Assembly: GCF_014230315.1 (NCBI RefSeq)
Contig: NZ_JACLAW010000011.1
Coordinates: forward strand, 62,001-126,000
Reading direction: 5' to 3'
DNA from: Novosphingobium flavum
GTDB taxonomy: Bacteria > Pseudomonadota > Alphaproteobacteria > Sphingomonadales > Sphingomonadaceae
DNA: 64,000 nt
Of the stretch, positions 16,680 to 25,986 are shown in pieces. Under the pieces are notes generated by a model. It searched no databases and had not been told where the DNA came from. It was given only the letters and a program-made list of their open reading frames with translations. Numbering within the stretch: position 1 is the first letter of the stretch; every line of letters starts with the position of its first letter. A program made the translations under genes and the position numbers.

Positions 16680-18869
16680 TCAGAAGTTGGCCTGCACCCT
16701 CACGCCGAAGGTCGCCGGAGCCGCGAACTGATACATGTTCAGGCCTTGGAACGTGGTGGCGCTGGGGACGGCGGAGGTCAGGACCACCTTGTTGGTTACG
16801 TTGCGCCCATAAGCCTGCACGCTCCACTTCTTGTCGGGCGACACATAGGTCACGCTCAAATCGAGCGTCGCATAGGCCCCCTGACGATCGGCCGCCGAGT
16901 TGAAGAAGGTGAAGAACTGCTCCGAGCGGTAAATCGCCTGGGCCCGCGGCGTGATCTTGCCGCCATTCGCCAGATTGATCGTGTGCTCGTAGCCGCCGGA
17001 GATCGACCATTCCGGCGCCTGGATCAGGCGGTGCCCGTCTTGCGGTACGTTCTGGTTCGAAACATTGACCTTGAAGTCCTTGTACTTCGCATCCAGCCAG
17101 TTCACCGAAAGGTCGATCGCGTCGGTTGGCGTGGCCTTCCAGTCGACCTGCGCCTCGACACCATTGACCCGCGACTTACCGGCATTGAGAGTCAGGGCGC
17201 CCTGGTTGGTGAACTGCTGCACCTGCTGGTCGGTATAGTCATAGTGGAAGGCGCTGACGTTGATCTGCAACGAATTGCCGAGGAAGCGGTTCTTGGAACC
17301 GATCTCATAAGCAATCACGTGTTCCGGCCCATACTCATTGAGCGTCGTGAACCCGCCCGACTTGTAGCCCTTGTCGACCTTGGCATAGATCAGGCTCCGC
17401 GACGAAACTTGGTAATCCACGCCGAAGTGGTAGGACCAGTCCGTATCGTCCGAGCGCGTCTTGGTCGGATCATCAGCGGCTGTGATCAGGGCCGGCTGGG
17501 CAGTCAGGGAATTGGCGCCGCCGAGCCCGGGACCACGCAGGGCATAGCCCGTGCGGCTCTTGGTATCGTGCGAGTAGCGCACACCCGCGCTCACCTTGAA
17601 CGCATCGGTCAGCGAGTAGTTTACCTGGCCGAACCCAGCGCGAGACTTCGACTTCACCTGGTATTCGAAATCACGCAGGATGAACGGCACCCCGATCGGA
17701 TTGACATAATTCAACGAGCTCAGGTTCAAGGTCTGGTCGTAGAAGAACCCGCCGAACTGCCACTGGAACGGACCGCTGCCGGTGGACGAGAAGCGCAGTT
17801 CGTGGCTCAGATCTTCCGAATACTCGCCCCGCTTGAACACGTAGTAGCTGGTGTCGGAGCCGTCGTTGTCAAACTTGTGATCCACGTCCAGCCCAACGAA
17901 GCCGAACAGGTAGGTCGCCTTCACCGGCCCGAAATCGTAGTCCAACTGGGCTGAGAGGTTCTTGCGAAGAGTGCGGAAGCTTCCAGCTTCGCTCAGCCCG
18001 AAGTTCTTCGCCTCGGCGGAAGTCGTCGGCGGCAGGGGATGGGCCGTGGGCGAGAAGCCGACAAGGGCTGGACCAACCCCACCCTGCTTGATGTAGGTGC
18101 CCGAAATCAACGCGCTGAACTGGTCGTTCGGCTTGAACAGCAGTTGCAGGCGCGCGCCGTTGGTATCCTCATCGTCACCGCGCAATTTGCCATTGGCCGG
18201 AAACAGCGACGAGGCGTTGTTACGATAGCCGTCATGATTCCGACTGATGATCGAGGCGCGCAAGGCAACAGTTTCACCGAGCGGAAGATTGATCGCCCCT
18301 TCACCATTGATCGTCTTGTAATTGCCCAGCGTCAGCGCGGCGTAGCCGCCGAATTCGCCCAGCTTCGGCTTCTTGGAGATGATGTTGACCACGCCGCCGG
18401 TGGCGTTGCGGCCGTAGAGCGTGCCCTGCGGCCCGCGCAGCACTTCGATCCGATCAAGGTCGAAGAAGGCGGCATTCATGCCTGAAGGACGCTGCAGGAA
18501 AACGCCATCAACGTTGATCGCCACGGCCGGGTCACCGATTTCGGTGCCATCACGGCTCGACACGCCGCGAACCGCGACGAAGGTCGAAGTGTTGGCCTGG
18601 CCGAACTGCACGCCCGGGGCAACGTTCTGCAATTGCTGGATGTCGTTCACGCCATTGATGGCAAGCTTGTCACCGCCGAGCACGTCGATGGCGATCGCAG
18701 TCTTCTGGGCCGAAGCCTCACGCTTTTCAGCGGTAACAACAATCTCCTCAAGCGCAGCGCCGTTGCCTGCGGACGCGCCATCCGGGGCCGTTTGCGCCAT
18801 GGCCGGAGCCCCCGGGAACAGGGCAAGGCCGAGCGCGAGAATGGAAGTGTTGTGCAGGATGGCTTTCAT
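16680..18869 (-). CDS. TonB-dependent outer-membrane receptor (copy 2)
   Basis: 729 aa with a signal peptide ending near APAMAQ, a TonB-box-like and plug region (LEEIVVTAEKRE; GPQGTLYGRNATGGVVNIIS) and a beta-barrel ending in VQANF. A GGGAGAGA ribosome site precedes the ATG. It is an obvious paralogue of the receptor at 33464 in module B, sharing whole phrases such as INVDGVFLQRP and DKGYKSGGFTT, so the two probably take related substrates. It is separated from the MFS gene downstream by 253 AT-rich bases carrying a TTTATTGTT element at 18971, about 100 bases from the start. Most likely it imports the aryl glycoside or aglycone handled by module A. Confidence 0.9.
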   Translation of the reverse strand: MKAILHNTSILALGLALFPGAPAMAQTAPDGASAGNGAALEEIVVTAEKREASAQKTAIAIDVLGGDKLAINGVNDIQQLQNVAPGVQFGQANTSTFVAVRGVSSRDGTEIGDPAVAINVDGVFLQRPSGMNAAFFDLDRIEVLRGPQGTLYGRNATGGVVNIISKKPKLGEFGGYAALTLGNYKTINGEGAINLPLGETVALRASIISRNHDGYRNNASSLFPANGKLRGDDEDTNGARLQLLFKPNDQFSALISGTYIKQGGVGPALVGFSPTAHPLPPTTSAEAKNFGLSEAGSFRTLRKNLSAQLDYDFGPVKATYLFGFVGLDVDHKFDNDGSDTSYYVFKRGEYSEDLSHELRFSSTGSGPFQWQFGGFFYDQTLNLSSLNYVNPIGVPFILRDFEYQVKSKSRAGFGQVNYSLTDAFKVSAGVRYSHDTKSRTGYALRGPGLGGANSLTAQPALITAADDPTKTRSDDTDWSYHFGVDYQVSSRSLIYAKVDKGYKSGGFTTLNEYGPEHVIAYEIGSKNRFLGNSLQINVSAFHYDYTDQQVQQFTNQGALTLNAGKSRVNGVEAQVDWKATPTDAIDLSVNWLDAKYKDFKVNVSNQNVPQDGHRLIQAPEWSISGGYEHTINLANGGKITPRAQAIYRSEQFFTFFNSAADRQGAYATLDLSVTYVSPDKKWSVQAYGRNVTNKVVLTSAVPSATTFQGLNMYQFAAPATFGVRVQANF

Positions 18870-18970
18870 TTCTCTCTCCCTGGAAAGAACAAAATCAAAA
18901 ATTTTACGCGATAAACCTATTGATCAGAGAAAAAATCTCTAACCATTACGACAATATACAATCAATCCGG

Positions 18971-18992
18971 TTTATTGTTCCGAACATGAATG
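18971..18992. promoter_or_regulatory. TTATTGTT-type element 2
   Basis: TTTATTGTTC directly followed by CGAACATGAATG. It contains a GTTC/GAAC dyad and shares its first nine and last five bases with the element at 54634. It lies about 100 bases upstream of TonB receptor 2. Confidence 0.45.
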
Positions 18993-19122
18993 GTTTCCGG
19001 TCGTTGCAAAAATACAATATCTAATTAAATATATGAATTTTCGACGTAGTTCACCGTACTCCTCGGCGCCTACCGAGGAATCTATTTCTTTTGCAGTGAA
19101 ACTATTTTCTCGAAGCTATCCC

Positions 19123-20370
19123 TTAACCCTCAGCCCCATCTCCGTCGGATTCCCTGATCCGCGGGATCATCAAATGCAGAAAACCCATCGCCGCGAGGTA
19201 TGCCAGCGAGGCCACGGCAAACATCGGCCAGTATCCGTGCCCATTGGTCAGCGACCAACCGGCAAACTCGATCATCGACATGCCGGTGATGTTACCCGCG
19301 ACCGAGCCCATCGCCGTCACCGTGGCGACGCGCTTGAGCGGCACGATGTCCGCCGTCAGCCCGAAGATATTGGTGACGAAGCCGTTGTGCGCGAACAGCG
19401 CGAGCCCGATCAGCAAGGCGGCCTGCCAGGGGCTGCCCATCTCCAGCGCCAACGTCACCGGCAGGATCAGCACCGAGAAAGCCAGCATCGAAACCTTGCG
19501 CGCGAGGTTGAGACTGAAGCCGCGCCGCAGGAGCGCCGGAAACAGCAGCCCACTCGCCATCGCCCCGAGCGCGGCCATGGCATAGGTCAGCGCGACCGGA
19601 CCGCCAATTTCCGCCTGACTGAGATGGAACACCTTGCTGAACAGGTCCGGAATCCAGAACAGCATGAACCACCAGACCATATCGGCAAGCGCCTTGGTGC
19701 CGGTTATTGCCCAGGTCCGCCGGTCGGTCAGCAGTTCGCGCCAAGCGGTTCCACCGGCCTGCGGCGCGGCCTTCCGCGCAGCCCCAACATCCAGCTTCCT
19801 GGTAGAAATTTGCCAGACGACCACCCACAACACGCCGAGCCCGCCAGTCACGAGGAAAGCCGATTGCCAGCCAAACCAGACGGCGATCAACGGAATCACA
19901 AGCGGCGTAACGATGGCCCCGATGCTCGGCGCCGTGGCGATTATACCAAGACCAACCGACCGCTCTTCCAACGGCAGATACTGAGCCGTCGTCTTTACCG
20001 TTGCGGGACCGGCAACCGATTCACCGAGAGACAGGGTAACCCGGGCGACAACGAACTGCGTGACAGTTGAGGCCGCGGCATGGGCCATGCCTGCGAGACT
20101 CCATATGGCGACGGCCCAGCCATAAGCTCGCCGCACCCCAAAGCGGTCAACCAGCAGCCCCGAAAAGAAGACCGAGCCAGCCATTGCCAGGCTGAAGGCG
20201 GAACCAAGGTGAGCAAAGTCCTCGTCGCTCCACTGGAATGTCGCCTCAAGCGTGGGCTTGAGCAACGCCAGAACCTGCCGATCGACATAGGCGAGCACCG
20301 TTCCAAAAAAGACGAGGGCAATCAGGCCATATCGCATGCCCCGCCCATAGTGCTCAGCCGTGCCGTCCAT
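19123..20370 (-). CDS. MFS transporter, anion:cation symporter-like
   Basis: 415 aa with about twelve hydrophobic segments. The N-terminal pattern LAYVDRQVLALLKPTL, then LGSAFSLAMAG and DRFGVRRAYGWAV, fits the hexuronate/organic-anion branch (ACS, ExuT-like) of the MFS. A GGAGAGAGG site precedes the ATG. It is strongly similar to the transporter at 45606 in module C. The region just upstream (20502-20569) carries two inverted TGTATCCCA sites identical to those near ligM and metF, so this transporter may be induced with O-demethylation and import a methoxylated aromatic acid. A sugar acid such as a hexuronate or gluconate-like compound is the alternative. Confidence 0.82.
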   Translation of the reverse strand: MDGTAEHYGRGMRYGLIALVFFGTVLAYVDRQVLALLKPTLEATFQWSDEDFAHLGSAFSLAMAGSVFFSGLLVDRFGVRRAYGWAVAIWSLAGMAHAAASTVTQFVVARVTLSLGESVAGPATVKTTAQYLPLEERSVGLGIIATAPSIGAIVTPLVIPLIAVWFGWQSAFLVTGGLGVLWVVVWQISTRKLDVGAARKAAPQAGGTAWRELLTDRRTWAITGTKALADMVWWFMLFWIPDLFSKVFHLSQAEIGGPVALTYAMAALGAMASGLLFPALLRRGFSLNLARKVSMLAFSVLILPVTLALEMGSPWQAALLIGLALFAHNGFVTNIFGLTADIVPLKRVATVTAMGSVAGNITGMSMIEFAGWSLTNGHGYWPMFAVASLAYLAAMGFLHLMIPRIRESDGDGAEG

Positions 20371-20501
20371 AGGTACCTCTCTCCGAGCGAGCCGAAATCA
20401 ACTCGGCTCAGCCGCTACCTCGCGCGGATCTCAAATCCGCATGGCACGACCGATTCTTTTCGCATCAGCACCTAGCGGAATGGATAGATAAATTCAAGAT
20501 A

Positions 20502-20569
20502 TTTGTATCCCATTTTTGAGCTTATGTCAGATTAAAGGCAATTCAATCTATTGTTGGGATACATTTTAG
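20502..20569. promoter_or_regulatory. Paired inverted TGTATCCCA sites (putative GntR operators)
   Basis: TGTATCCCA at 20504-20512 and its exact reverse complement TGGGATACA at 20555-20563, in the 221-base gap upstream of the MFS gene. The same 9-mer or a one-mismatch version occurs at 23992 and 24968 around gntR, ligM and metF. An MFS-gntR-ligM-metF regulon is inferred. Confidence 0.6.
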
Positions 20570-20591
20570 ATTTCAAGCCCATTTGCAGACC

Positions 20592-21488
20592 TCATCTGGA
20601 TGTCGCAAATGCAGTTTCGGCCGATGCCTCTGCCTCGGCGCTCATCTCCGCAGCTTGAGCCGTGTTCTCGAGGAGGCATGCGATAGTCATCGGCCCAACT
20701 CCTCCGGGCACCAGTGTCACCGCCCCGGCATGATCAAGCTCGTGCGCCGCACAGTCGCCAACCAGCTTGGTCGACCCGTCCGCCGCCCCGATCCGGCTGA
20801 TCCCCACGTCGATAACGATCGCGCCCGGCTTGACCCAGAAGCCGCGCACGAGGTGCGGCGCACCGGCAGCGGCCACGATGATGTCAGCCTTGCGCGCCAC
20901 ATCCGCCAGATCGCGCGTTTCGATATGGGTGACGGTTACGGTGGCCTCCCGCTCGAGCAGGAGCATCGCGATCGGCTTGCCCACGATGTTGGACTTGCCG
21001 ATTACCACGACGTTGAGGCCGCGGTAATCGCTCACCACGCTGTCGAGCAGCTTCATGATCCCCAGCGGCGTGCACGGCACCAGTCCACCGGTCCCGGTCG
21101 AAAGGCGGCCGACGTTGACCGGATGGAAGCCATCGACGTCCTTGAGCGGGTGAATGCGGTCCAGTACCTCGGCTGCGTCGAGGCCCGGCGGCAAGGGCAA
21201 CTGGATCAGGATACCATGAATGGCCGGATCGCGATTGAGGCAGTCGATCAGGCCGAGCAGTTCCGCCTTGCCCGTTGCGGCGGGCAGACGATGCTCGACC
21301 GACCGGATCCCCGCCTTGCGGCACTGCGCCACCTTGCGCCCGACATAGACCTCGCTCGCCGGATCGCTGCCGACAAGAACCACGGCCAGCGCCGGTTCGA
21401 TCCCCTTGGCCTTGAGACGCTCTACCCGAGTGATGGTCGCCGCCAACACGCCCGCCGCCATGGCCCGACCGTCAATGACCTCCGCCAT
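20592..21488 (-). CDS. folD: Bifunctional methylenetetrahydrofolate dehydrogenase/cyclohydrolase
   Basis: A 298-aa FolD. It interconverts 5,10-methylene-THF, 5,10-methenyl-THF and 10-formyl-THF using NADP. Signatures are the active-site region SEVYVGRK (Y48, K52), [10 protein letters not shown], the nucleotide-binding GKSNIVGKP and the C-terminal PGGVGPMT. It follows purU with a 3-base gap and shares its direction with purU and ligM, so it probably serves oxidation of methyl groups taken from aromatic methoxy substituents rather than general folate metabolism. A housekeeping folD may exist elsewhere in the genome. Confidence 0.95.
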   Translation of the reverse strand: MAEVIDGRAMAAGVLAATITRVERLKAKGIEPALAVVLVGSDPASEVYVGRKVAQCRKAGIRSVEHRLPAATGKAELLGLIDCLNRDPAIHGILIQLPLPPGLDAAEVLDRIHPLKDVDGFHPVNVGRLSTGTGGLVPCTPLGIMKLLDSVVSDYRGLNVVVIGKSNIVGKPIAMLLLEREATVTVTHIETRDLADVARKADIIVAAAGAPHLVRGFWVKPGAIVIDVGISRIGAADGSTKLVGDCAAHELDHAGAVTLVPGGVGPMTIACLLENTAQAAEMSAEAEASAETAFATSR

Positions 21489-21491
21489 GGT

Positions 21492-22346
21492 TCAGGCCTT
21501 AAAGACCACAGTGCGGTGCCCGTTTTGGAAAACCCGGTCCTCGAGATGGTAGTGAACCGCAGTCGCTATCACCCGCCGCTCGATATCGCGCCCCTTGCGA
21601 ACGAGATCCTCAGGCATGTCGGAGTGGCCGATCGCCTCAACATCCTGATGGATGATCGGCCCCTCGTCGAGGTCGGCCGTGACGTAGTGGGCAGTCGCAC
21701 CGATCATCTTCACGCCGCGGTCGTAGGCCTGGTGATAGGGCTTGGCGCCCTTGAAGCCGGGCAGGAACGAATGGTGGATGTTGATGCAGCGGCCCGAAAG
21801 GAACGCGGCAAGGTCGTCCGAAAGAATCTGCATGTAGCGCGCCAGCACCACAAGCTCGGCGCCACTCTCGGTCACCACCTGCTTGATCTGCGCTTCCTGC
21901 TCCGGCTTCGTGTCCTTCTTGATCGGTAAATGATGGAACGGGATGTCGCCGATCAGAGAAGTCGTCATCACCTCGCGCGGGTGATTACAGATGATCGCCA
22001 CCACTTCCATGTTCAGCTCGCCGATCCGGTAACGGTACAGCAGGTCGCCCAGGCAATGGTCAAACTTGGACACCATCAGCACCACCTTGGTTGGCACGGA
22101 GTTGTCGCGGATCGACCATTCGAGGTTAAGTTCGGCGGCAAGCGTGCCGAAGGCAACGGTCAGGGCTGTCATATCGACGCCCTTACCGGCGGTGAACACC
22201 ACGCGCATGAAGAACCGTTGGTTGGCCGCATCGTTGAACTGCTGGGCATCGGTGATGTTGCAGTCGCTCTGAGCCAGAAACCCGGCAACCTTTGCCACGA
22301 TGCCGGACTGATCGTCACACTGGATGCGAAGCGTATAACTGGACAT
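21492..22346 (-). CDS. purU: Formyltetrahydrofolate deformylase
   Basis: A 284-aa PurU: an N-terminal ACT-type domain (about 1-85, SYTLRIQCDDQSGIVAKVA) and a C-terminal formyl-transferase-like domain. INIHHSFLP and TADLDEGPII are visible and carry the catalytic His and Asp of the family. It hydrolyses 10-formyl-THF to formate and THF, the last step in returning THF to the demethylase. It lies between ligM and folD on the same strand. The 191-base gap to ligM contains several strong hairpins, one with a TTCG loop, so expression could be separately tuned. Confidence 0.94.
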   Translation of the reverse strand: MSSYTLRIQCDDQSGIVAKVAGFLAQSDCNITDAQQFNDAANQRFFMRVVFTAGKGVDMTALTVAFGTLAAELNLEWSIRDNSVPTKVVLMVSKFDHCLGDLLYRYRIGELNMEVVAIICNHPREVMTTSLIGDIPFHHLPIKKDTKPEQEAQIKQVVTESGAELVVLARYMQILSDDLAAFLSGRCINIHHSFLPGFKGAKPYHQAYDRGVKMIGATAHYVTADLDEGPIIHQDVEAIGHSDMPEDLVRKGRDIERRVIATAVHYHLEDRVFQNGHRTVVFKA

Positions 22347-22537
22347 GGGTCAGTTCCTAGAATGGGGCGCGGACGGGTCCGGACACCGGACAACGCGCAG
22401 CCGCGCAGGCTCGGCGGCACGAATGCACCGCCACGCCTCAAAGCGCAGGAAGGTGCCATTTCCCGGGAGGACCGGGATCGCATCCCCGCCGCCGGGCCGG
22501 ATTGCCCGGCACCGGCAGCGGTGTGCGACGCGAGACC

Positions 22538-23920
22538 TCAGGCGGCTGTGTTGAGGTAAGGGCGATACCCTTCGCGGATCTTCGAGGGGACCGGGCTGGA
22601 CGCGGCGACCGCGCGGACCGTGACCTGCTTGTGACGTTCCACCAGCGGCCGGTTGGAACCGCCACCCGGCTCACCCCAGGTCAGCTCAACGGTGTCGCCT
22701 TCCTTGACCACGCTGGGATCCAGCAGGGCCAGCGAGATCCAGCGGCGCACGTTCGAGCTGTAGACCACGTAGGTCGAGAAGCCGGGGACCAGCTTTCCGT
22801 TCACCTTCACTTCATCGAACGGGAACGTGGCGAAATAGGCGGCAGGACCTTCCATCCACTTGGCGCGATCGTCGCCTTCGTTGAACTGCGAGCGGAAGAT
22901 GTCGACGACATCGTCGTTGTCCCAGATCAGCGTCATCTTTTGCAGGTGCGGCTCGTCCTTCTTGGCCAGCAGCGCGTCACGACCGACGAAGTCGTGGTTG
23001 AAGTCCACGAACTTGTAACCGGCGTCCCACGGCGTGATGTAGTAATCCTCGATGTTGTCCGAGGTGAAGCTGCCGCCCAGCGAGGCACCCGCTTCAAAGC
23101 CGTGTTCAGGCAGCCACTTGCGGTAGTCGGCCAGCTTGGGGTCCGAATAGACGGCAGGCAGCACCGATGCGAACCAGCCGCTCTCGGTCGAGGCGGTCGA
23201 ATAGGCGCGGGCGCCGCCCTGCAGCAGGCCAAGATCGCGGCCAGCGGCCAGGATCGCGGCACGGACTTCTTCAGCCTCGTCAGCCGGGCCGATCAGTTCC
23301 AGTCCGGGCGCGCCAGCCATGCCGTGCTTAAGCGCCCGTACGTTACGGCCGCAGATCTTGATCTGCCCCATCGAGAAGAACTTGATATCGTCGATCGGGC
23401 CGCCGTTGAGCTTTTCGAGGATTTCCCAGGCCTTGGGCCCCTGAACCTCGAAACGGTACGAACGACGCTTGGGATGAGCGGTGTTGGTGGTGCGTTCATC
23501 GCGCTCGACCACGACGTCATAGCCGCCGGCAACGGCGTTGTACTGCACCCAGTTCGGGATGTGAGGACGCCCCACGACGTTAACGCGGAAATCATCGAGG
23601 CCGAACAGCACGGCATCGCCGATCACGTGACCCTCGTGGCTGCAGCAGACGATCTGCTTGGCCTTGTTGCGACCGAAGTTCTTGTAGTTGTTGATCGAGA
23701 GGTCCGACAGCAGACGCACGGTGTCCGGCCCCTCGACATAGAGGTCGGTCATGTGGTGCGACTGGTCGAGCAGGACGGCCGTGTTGTTCCAGGCCTCGAC
23801 CTCGTCGCGCCAGTTGGAAAACTCCGCCGCCACCGGGAAAACGTACTGCCCGATCTGCGAATTGCGCAGCATGTTCAGCGCGCCACCCGAACGATCGATC
23901 TTGTCCTGCAAACTGGCCAT
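22538..23920 (-). CDS. ligM: Tetrahydrofolate-dependent aryl O-demethylase, LigM-like
   Basis: 460 aa from the ATG at 23920, with GGGGAG upstream. It has the aminomethyltransferase (GcvT-like) fold and close resemblance to LigM of Sphingobium SYK-6 (about 471 aa), which transfers the methyl of vanillate or 3-O-methylgallate to THF. Conserved stretches include LLDQSHHMTDLYVEGP and SWFxSVLP-like text around residue 250. The related DesA (syringate) is about 100 residues longer, so LigM is the better match. Its product 3-O-demethylated gallate would feed desB. Two GGTATCCCA/AGGATAC sites lie just upstream, next to the divergent GntR gene. Methoxy-position specificity cannot be read here. Confidence 0.88.
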   Translation of the reverse strand: MASLQDKIDRSGGALNMLRNSQIGQYVFPVAAEFSNWRDEVEAWNNTAVLLDQSHHMTDLYVEGPDTVRLLSDLSINNYKNFGRNKAKQIVCCSHEGHVIGDAVLFGLDDFRVNVVGRPHIPNWVQYNAVAGGYDVVVERDERTTNTAHPKRRSYRFEVQGPKAWEILEKLNGGPIDDIKFFSMGQIKICGRNVRALKHGMAGAPGLELIGPADEAEEVRAAILAAGRDLGLLQGGARAYSTASTESGWFASVLPAVYSDPKLADYRKWLPEHGFEAGASLGGSFTSDNIEDYYITPWDAGYKFVDFNHDFVGRDALLAKKDEPHLQKMTLIWDNDDVVDIFRSQFNEGDDRAKWMEGPAAYFATFPFDEVKVNGKLVPGFSTYVVYSSNVRRWISLALLDPSVVKEGDTVELTWGEPGGGSNRPLVERHKQVTVRAVAASSPVPSKIREGYRPYLNTAA

Positions 23921-23991
23921 CTGGATCACTCCCCAAGGGTTCGTAACGATTCCCCGACTCATTAGAGCATTCGCGCCAGAATGGCAACTTT

Positions 23992-24050
23992 GGTATCCCA
24001 TTTTTGCGCATTACGTCGCTATCTTGGCTATTTTTCGGAGTTTAGGATAC
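23992..24050. promoter_or_regulatory. GntR-type sites between ligM and gntR
   Basis: GGTATCCCATTTTT at 23992-24005 repeats the TGTATCCCATTTTTG site at 20504 with one change. A weaker inverted AGGATAC lies at 24044-24050. Both sit in the divergent ligM/gntR promoter region, consistent with autoregulation. Confidence 0.55.
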
Positions 24051-24149
24051 TATTTTACACACCTTCACGACCAAGCCGCTCGCCCCCAACACGGATCTTG
24101 GGATCCAATCAACGTTGACAAAGTGCCACGATTGGCTTCTCGTCCAGCC

Positions 24150-24896
24150 ATGAAAGGTTCCCTCGAAAACACGCTGAAAGAGATGATCCTCCGCGAGGAG
24201 CTTCGTCCCGGCGAACGCATCACCGAAGCCGCCTTGGCCGACCGCCTGGGTGTATCGCGCACACCGGTCAGGAACGTGCTCCCACGCCTTGCCGCGGAAG
24301 GCTTCCTCCAGCCGGTGGGCAAGCGGGGCTTCGTCGTGGCCGATTTCGGCGAGCGGGAGATCTACGACGCGCTCGACCTGAGGTCCGTCCTCGAAGGCTG
24401 GGCCGCCCGCTCACTGGCCGAGGAAGGCGCCAGCCCGGAAATTTTGCAACAACTCGAGGATTGCCTCGCCTGGGGCGACCGGCTGTTCGAGAAGCACCAT
24501 CTCGACCTCGATGACGAGCGCGAATACGGGATGATGAACGAGCGCTTCCACCAACTCGTGATCGATGCCTGCAATTCCACGCTTCTCCGGTCATTCATTG
24601 ACCGGCTCAACAACGTCCCCTTCGTCGCCCCTTCGGTTATCGTGTTCGATCAGGTCGGCCTGCGCGCGGCCTTCAACATGTTGCACCGGGCCCACGGCTT
24701 CCACCACGCCATCGTCGATGCGATCAGGAAGCGGGACGGTAACCGTGCGGAGTTCCTGTTCCGTGAACATGCCGACCACCAGCGCGTCAGCATGTTCGAA
24801 CGAAGACGGGCGAATCAAGGCGATCAGCCCCCGGCCGCCACACGATCCAAACCCAAGCGGCAACGCAAACCTAAAGCGGCGGAGCCTCAGGCCTAA
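24150..24896 (+). CDS. GntR-family regulator (FCD/VanR type)
   Basis: 248 aa from the ATG at 24150; a GTG at 24123 is an alternative, and neither has a clear ribosome site. The N-terminal winged HTH is ALADRLGVSRTPVRNVLPRL (about 28-47). The C-terminal FCD ligand domain includes FHQLVIDACN and HHAIVDAIRKRD with metal-type His/Asp residues. VanR, a family member, represses vanillate demethylation and responds to vanillate, so an aromatic acid effector is likely. It is divergent from ligM and followed by metF. Copies of TGTATCCCA near ligM, metF and the MFS at 19123 are its probable operators. Confidence 0.87.
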   Translation: MKGSLENTLKEMILREELRPGERITEAALADRLGVSRTPVRNVLPRLAAEGFLQPVGKRGFVVADFGEREIYDALDLRSVLEGWAARSLAEEGASPEILQQLEDCLAWGDRLFEKHHLDLDDEREYGMMNERFHQLVIDACNSTLLRSFIDRLNNVPFVAPSVIVFDQVGLRAAFNMLHRAHGFHHAIVDAIRKRDGNRAEFLFREHADHQRVSMFERRRANQGDQPPAATRSKPKRQRKPKAAEPQA

Positions 24897-24964
24897 GCGC
24901 GACAGAACGCATTAAAGGGACACATTTTTACAGATCTTAACGCATGTATAGCATTATCTCTGTA

Positions 24965-24980
24965 TTTTGGGATACATTTC
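24965..24980. promoter_or_regulatory. TGGGATACA site upstream of metF
   Basis: An exact reverse complement of TGTATCCCA at 24968-24976, flanked by TTT and TTT. It lies about 80 bases before the metF start. It is the third exact copy in the window and supports a shared GntR regulon. Confidence 0.55.
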
Positions 24981-25052
24981 TGGTAGAAGCTCAGGCAACA
25001 GCAAAGCCCGCGCCACCGCATCGTGGCCGGCCAACTCGCGGAGTGCCTGACG

Positions 25053-25922
25053 TTGAGACCCATCGTCCATCCCAATTGGCTCAAGGATCACGATTCCATC
25101 ATGGAGGGGTATTCCCTTGAGGTGACCTCGAAGGATATTCCCGCGCTGACCGAAGCCACCGGCAAGATCTGGCGCGAATGCCCCATCGCCGTCCCCTACC
25201 TGCCGGGTGAAACCTACGAGGCACGGATCGCCGCGGCCAAGTCGGTGCGCGAGCTCGGGTTCGAGCCGATGCCGCACTTCTCGGCGCGCCGGATCGAATC
25301 CCGCGAGGAATTCGAAACCTACCTTGAGGGTGTCGTGCGCGAAGCGGGTGTAGAGCGTTGCTTCGTCGTGGCCGGTGATCCCTCGACGCCTGCGGGCCCC
25401 TTCTCTGACAGCTCGTCGCTGATTGAGACCGGGGCTTTCGAGCGGGCGGGGATCAAGGTCATCGGCGTCGGCGGCCATCCAGAGGGACATCCGGTAATGT
25501 CAAAGGCCGAATGCTGGGATATCCTCAAGAGCAAGTGCGAGGATATCGAAGCGCGCGGCATGGCCCCGCTGATCGTCGCCCAGTTTGCTTTCGATGCGGA
25601 CGCCATGCTGGCCTGGCTCAAGGAGCTGCGCGAGCGGGGGCTCGACTACCCGGTGCGCGTCGGCGTGCCCGGCCCCGCCGGGATCAAGACCCTTGCCCGC
25701 TTTGCCGCCGTCTGCGGCGTTTCCGCCTCGGCATCCGTTCTGGCGAAGTACGGCATCTCCCTCGGCCGCCTGATCGGCACGGCCGGTCCCGACAAGTTCG
25801 TCGACAAGCTCGTCGCCGGCCTTGGGCCCGAGCACGGTCGGATCCGCCTGCACTTCTACCCGTTCGGCGGCGTTTCCAAGACGGTCGAATGGATAGAAAA
25901 CTACCAGCAGACCAAGGGCTGA
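25053..25922 (+). CDS. metF: Methylenetetrahydrofolate reductase
   Basis: A TIM-barrel flavoprotein of about 289 aa. GYSLEVTSKD near the N-terminus and VAGDPSTPAG in the middle match short MTHFRs. With LigM supplying 5-methyl-THF, the reaction would run toward 5,10-methylene-THF, as proposed for ligM-linked metF in SYK-6. The TTG at 25053 is preferred because GGAG lies nine bases upstream. GTG 25023 gives 299 aa and ATG 25101 only 273 aa, and both lack good ribosome sites. It lies downstream of gntR with a shared operator-like site between them, and ends at a strong terminator. Confidence 0.9.
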   Translation: MRPIVHPNWLKDHDSIMEGYSLEVTSKDIPALTEATGKIWRECPIAVPYLPGETYEARIAAAKSVRELGFEPMPHFSARRIESREEFETYLEGVVREAGVERCFVVAGDPSTPAGPFSDSSSLIETGAFERAGIKVIGVGGHPEGHPVMSKAECWDILKSKCEDIEARGMAPLIVAQFAFDADAMLAWLKELRERGLDYPVRVGVPGPAGIKTLARFAAVCGVSASASVLAKYGISLGRLIGTAGPDKFVDKLVAGLGPEHGRIRLHFYPFGGVSKTVEWIENYQQTKG

Positions 25923-25931
25923 TGCCCCGCC

Positions 25932-25958
25932 GTGGGGCACCGGACCCCGGTGCCCCAC
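25932..25958. terminator. Terminator between metF and GMC gene
   Basis: A perfect 12-bp stem (GTGGGGCACCGG and its complement) with a 3-base loop, in the 64-base gap between convergent metF and the GMC gene at 25987. No T-run. Confidence 0.75.
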
Positions 25959-25986
25959 ACCCCCAAGACCAGCCGCCCGGGAAGCG

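Noticed and set aside
22347..22537. Possible folate-type riboswitch before purU
   Set aside because: Hairpins are present, one with a TTCG loop, but no known riboswitch core could be recognised, so it is noted only as a structured gap.
22538..23920. Glycine cleavage T protein (GcvT)
   Set aside because: Fold is shared, but length, neighbours metF/purU and overall sequence fit the aryl O-demethylase LigM better.
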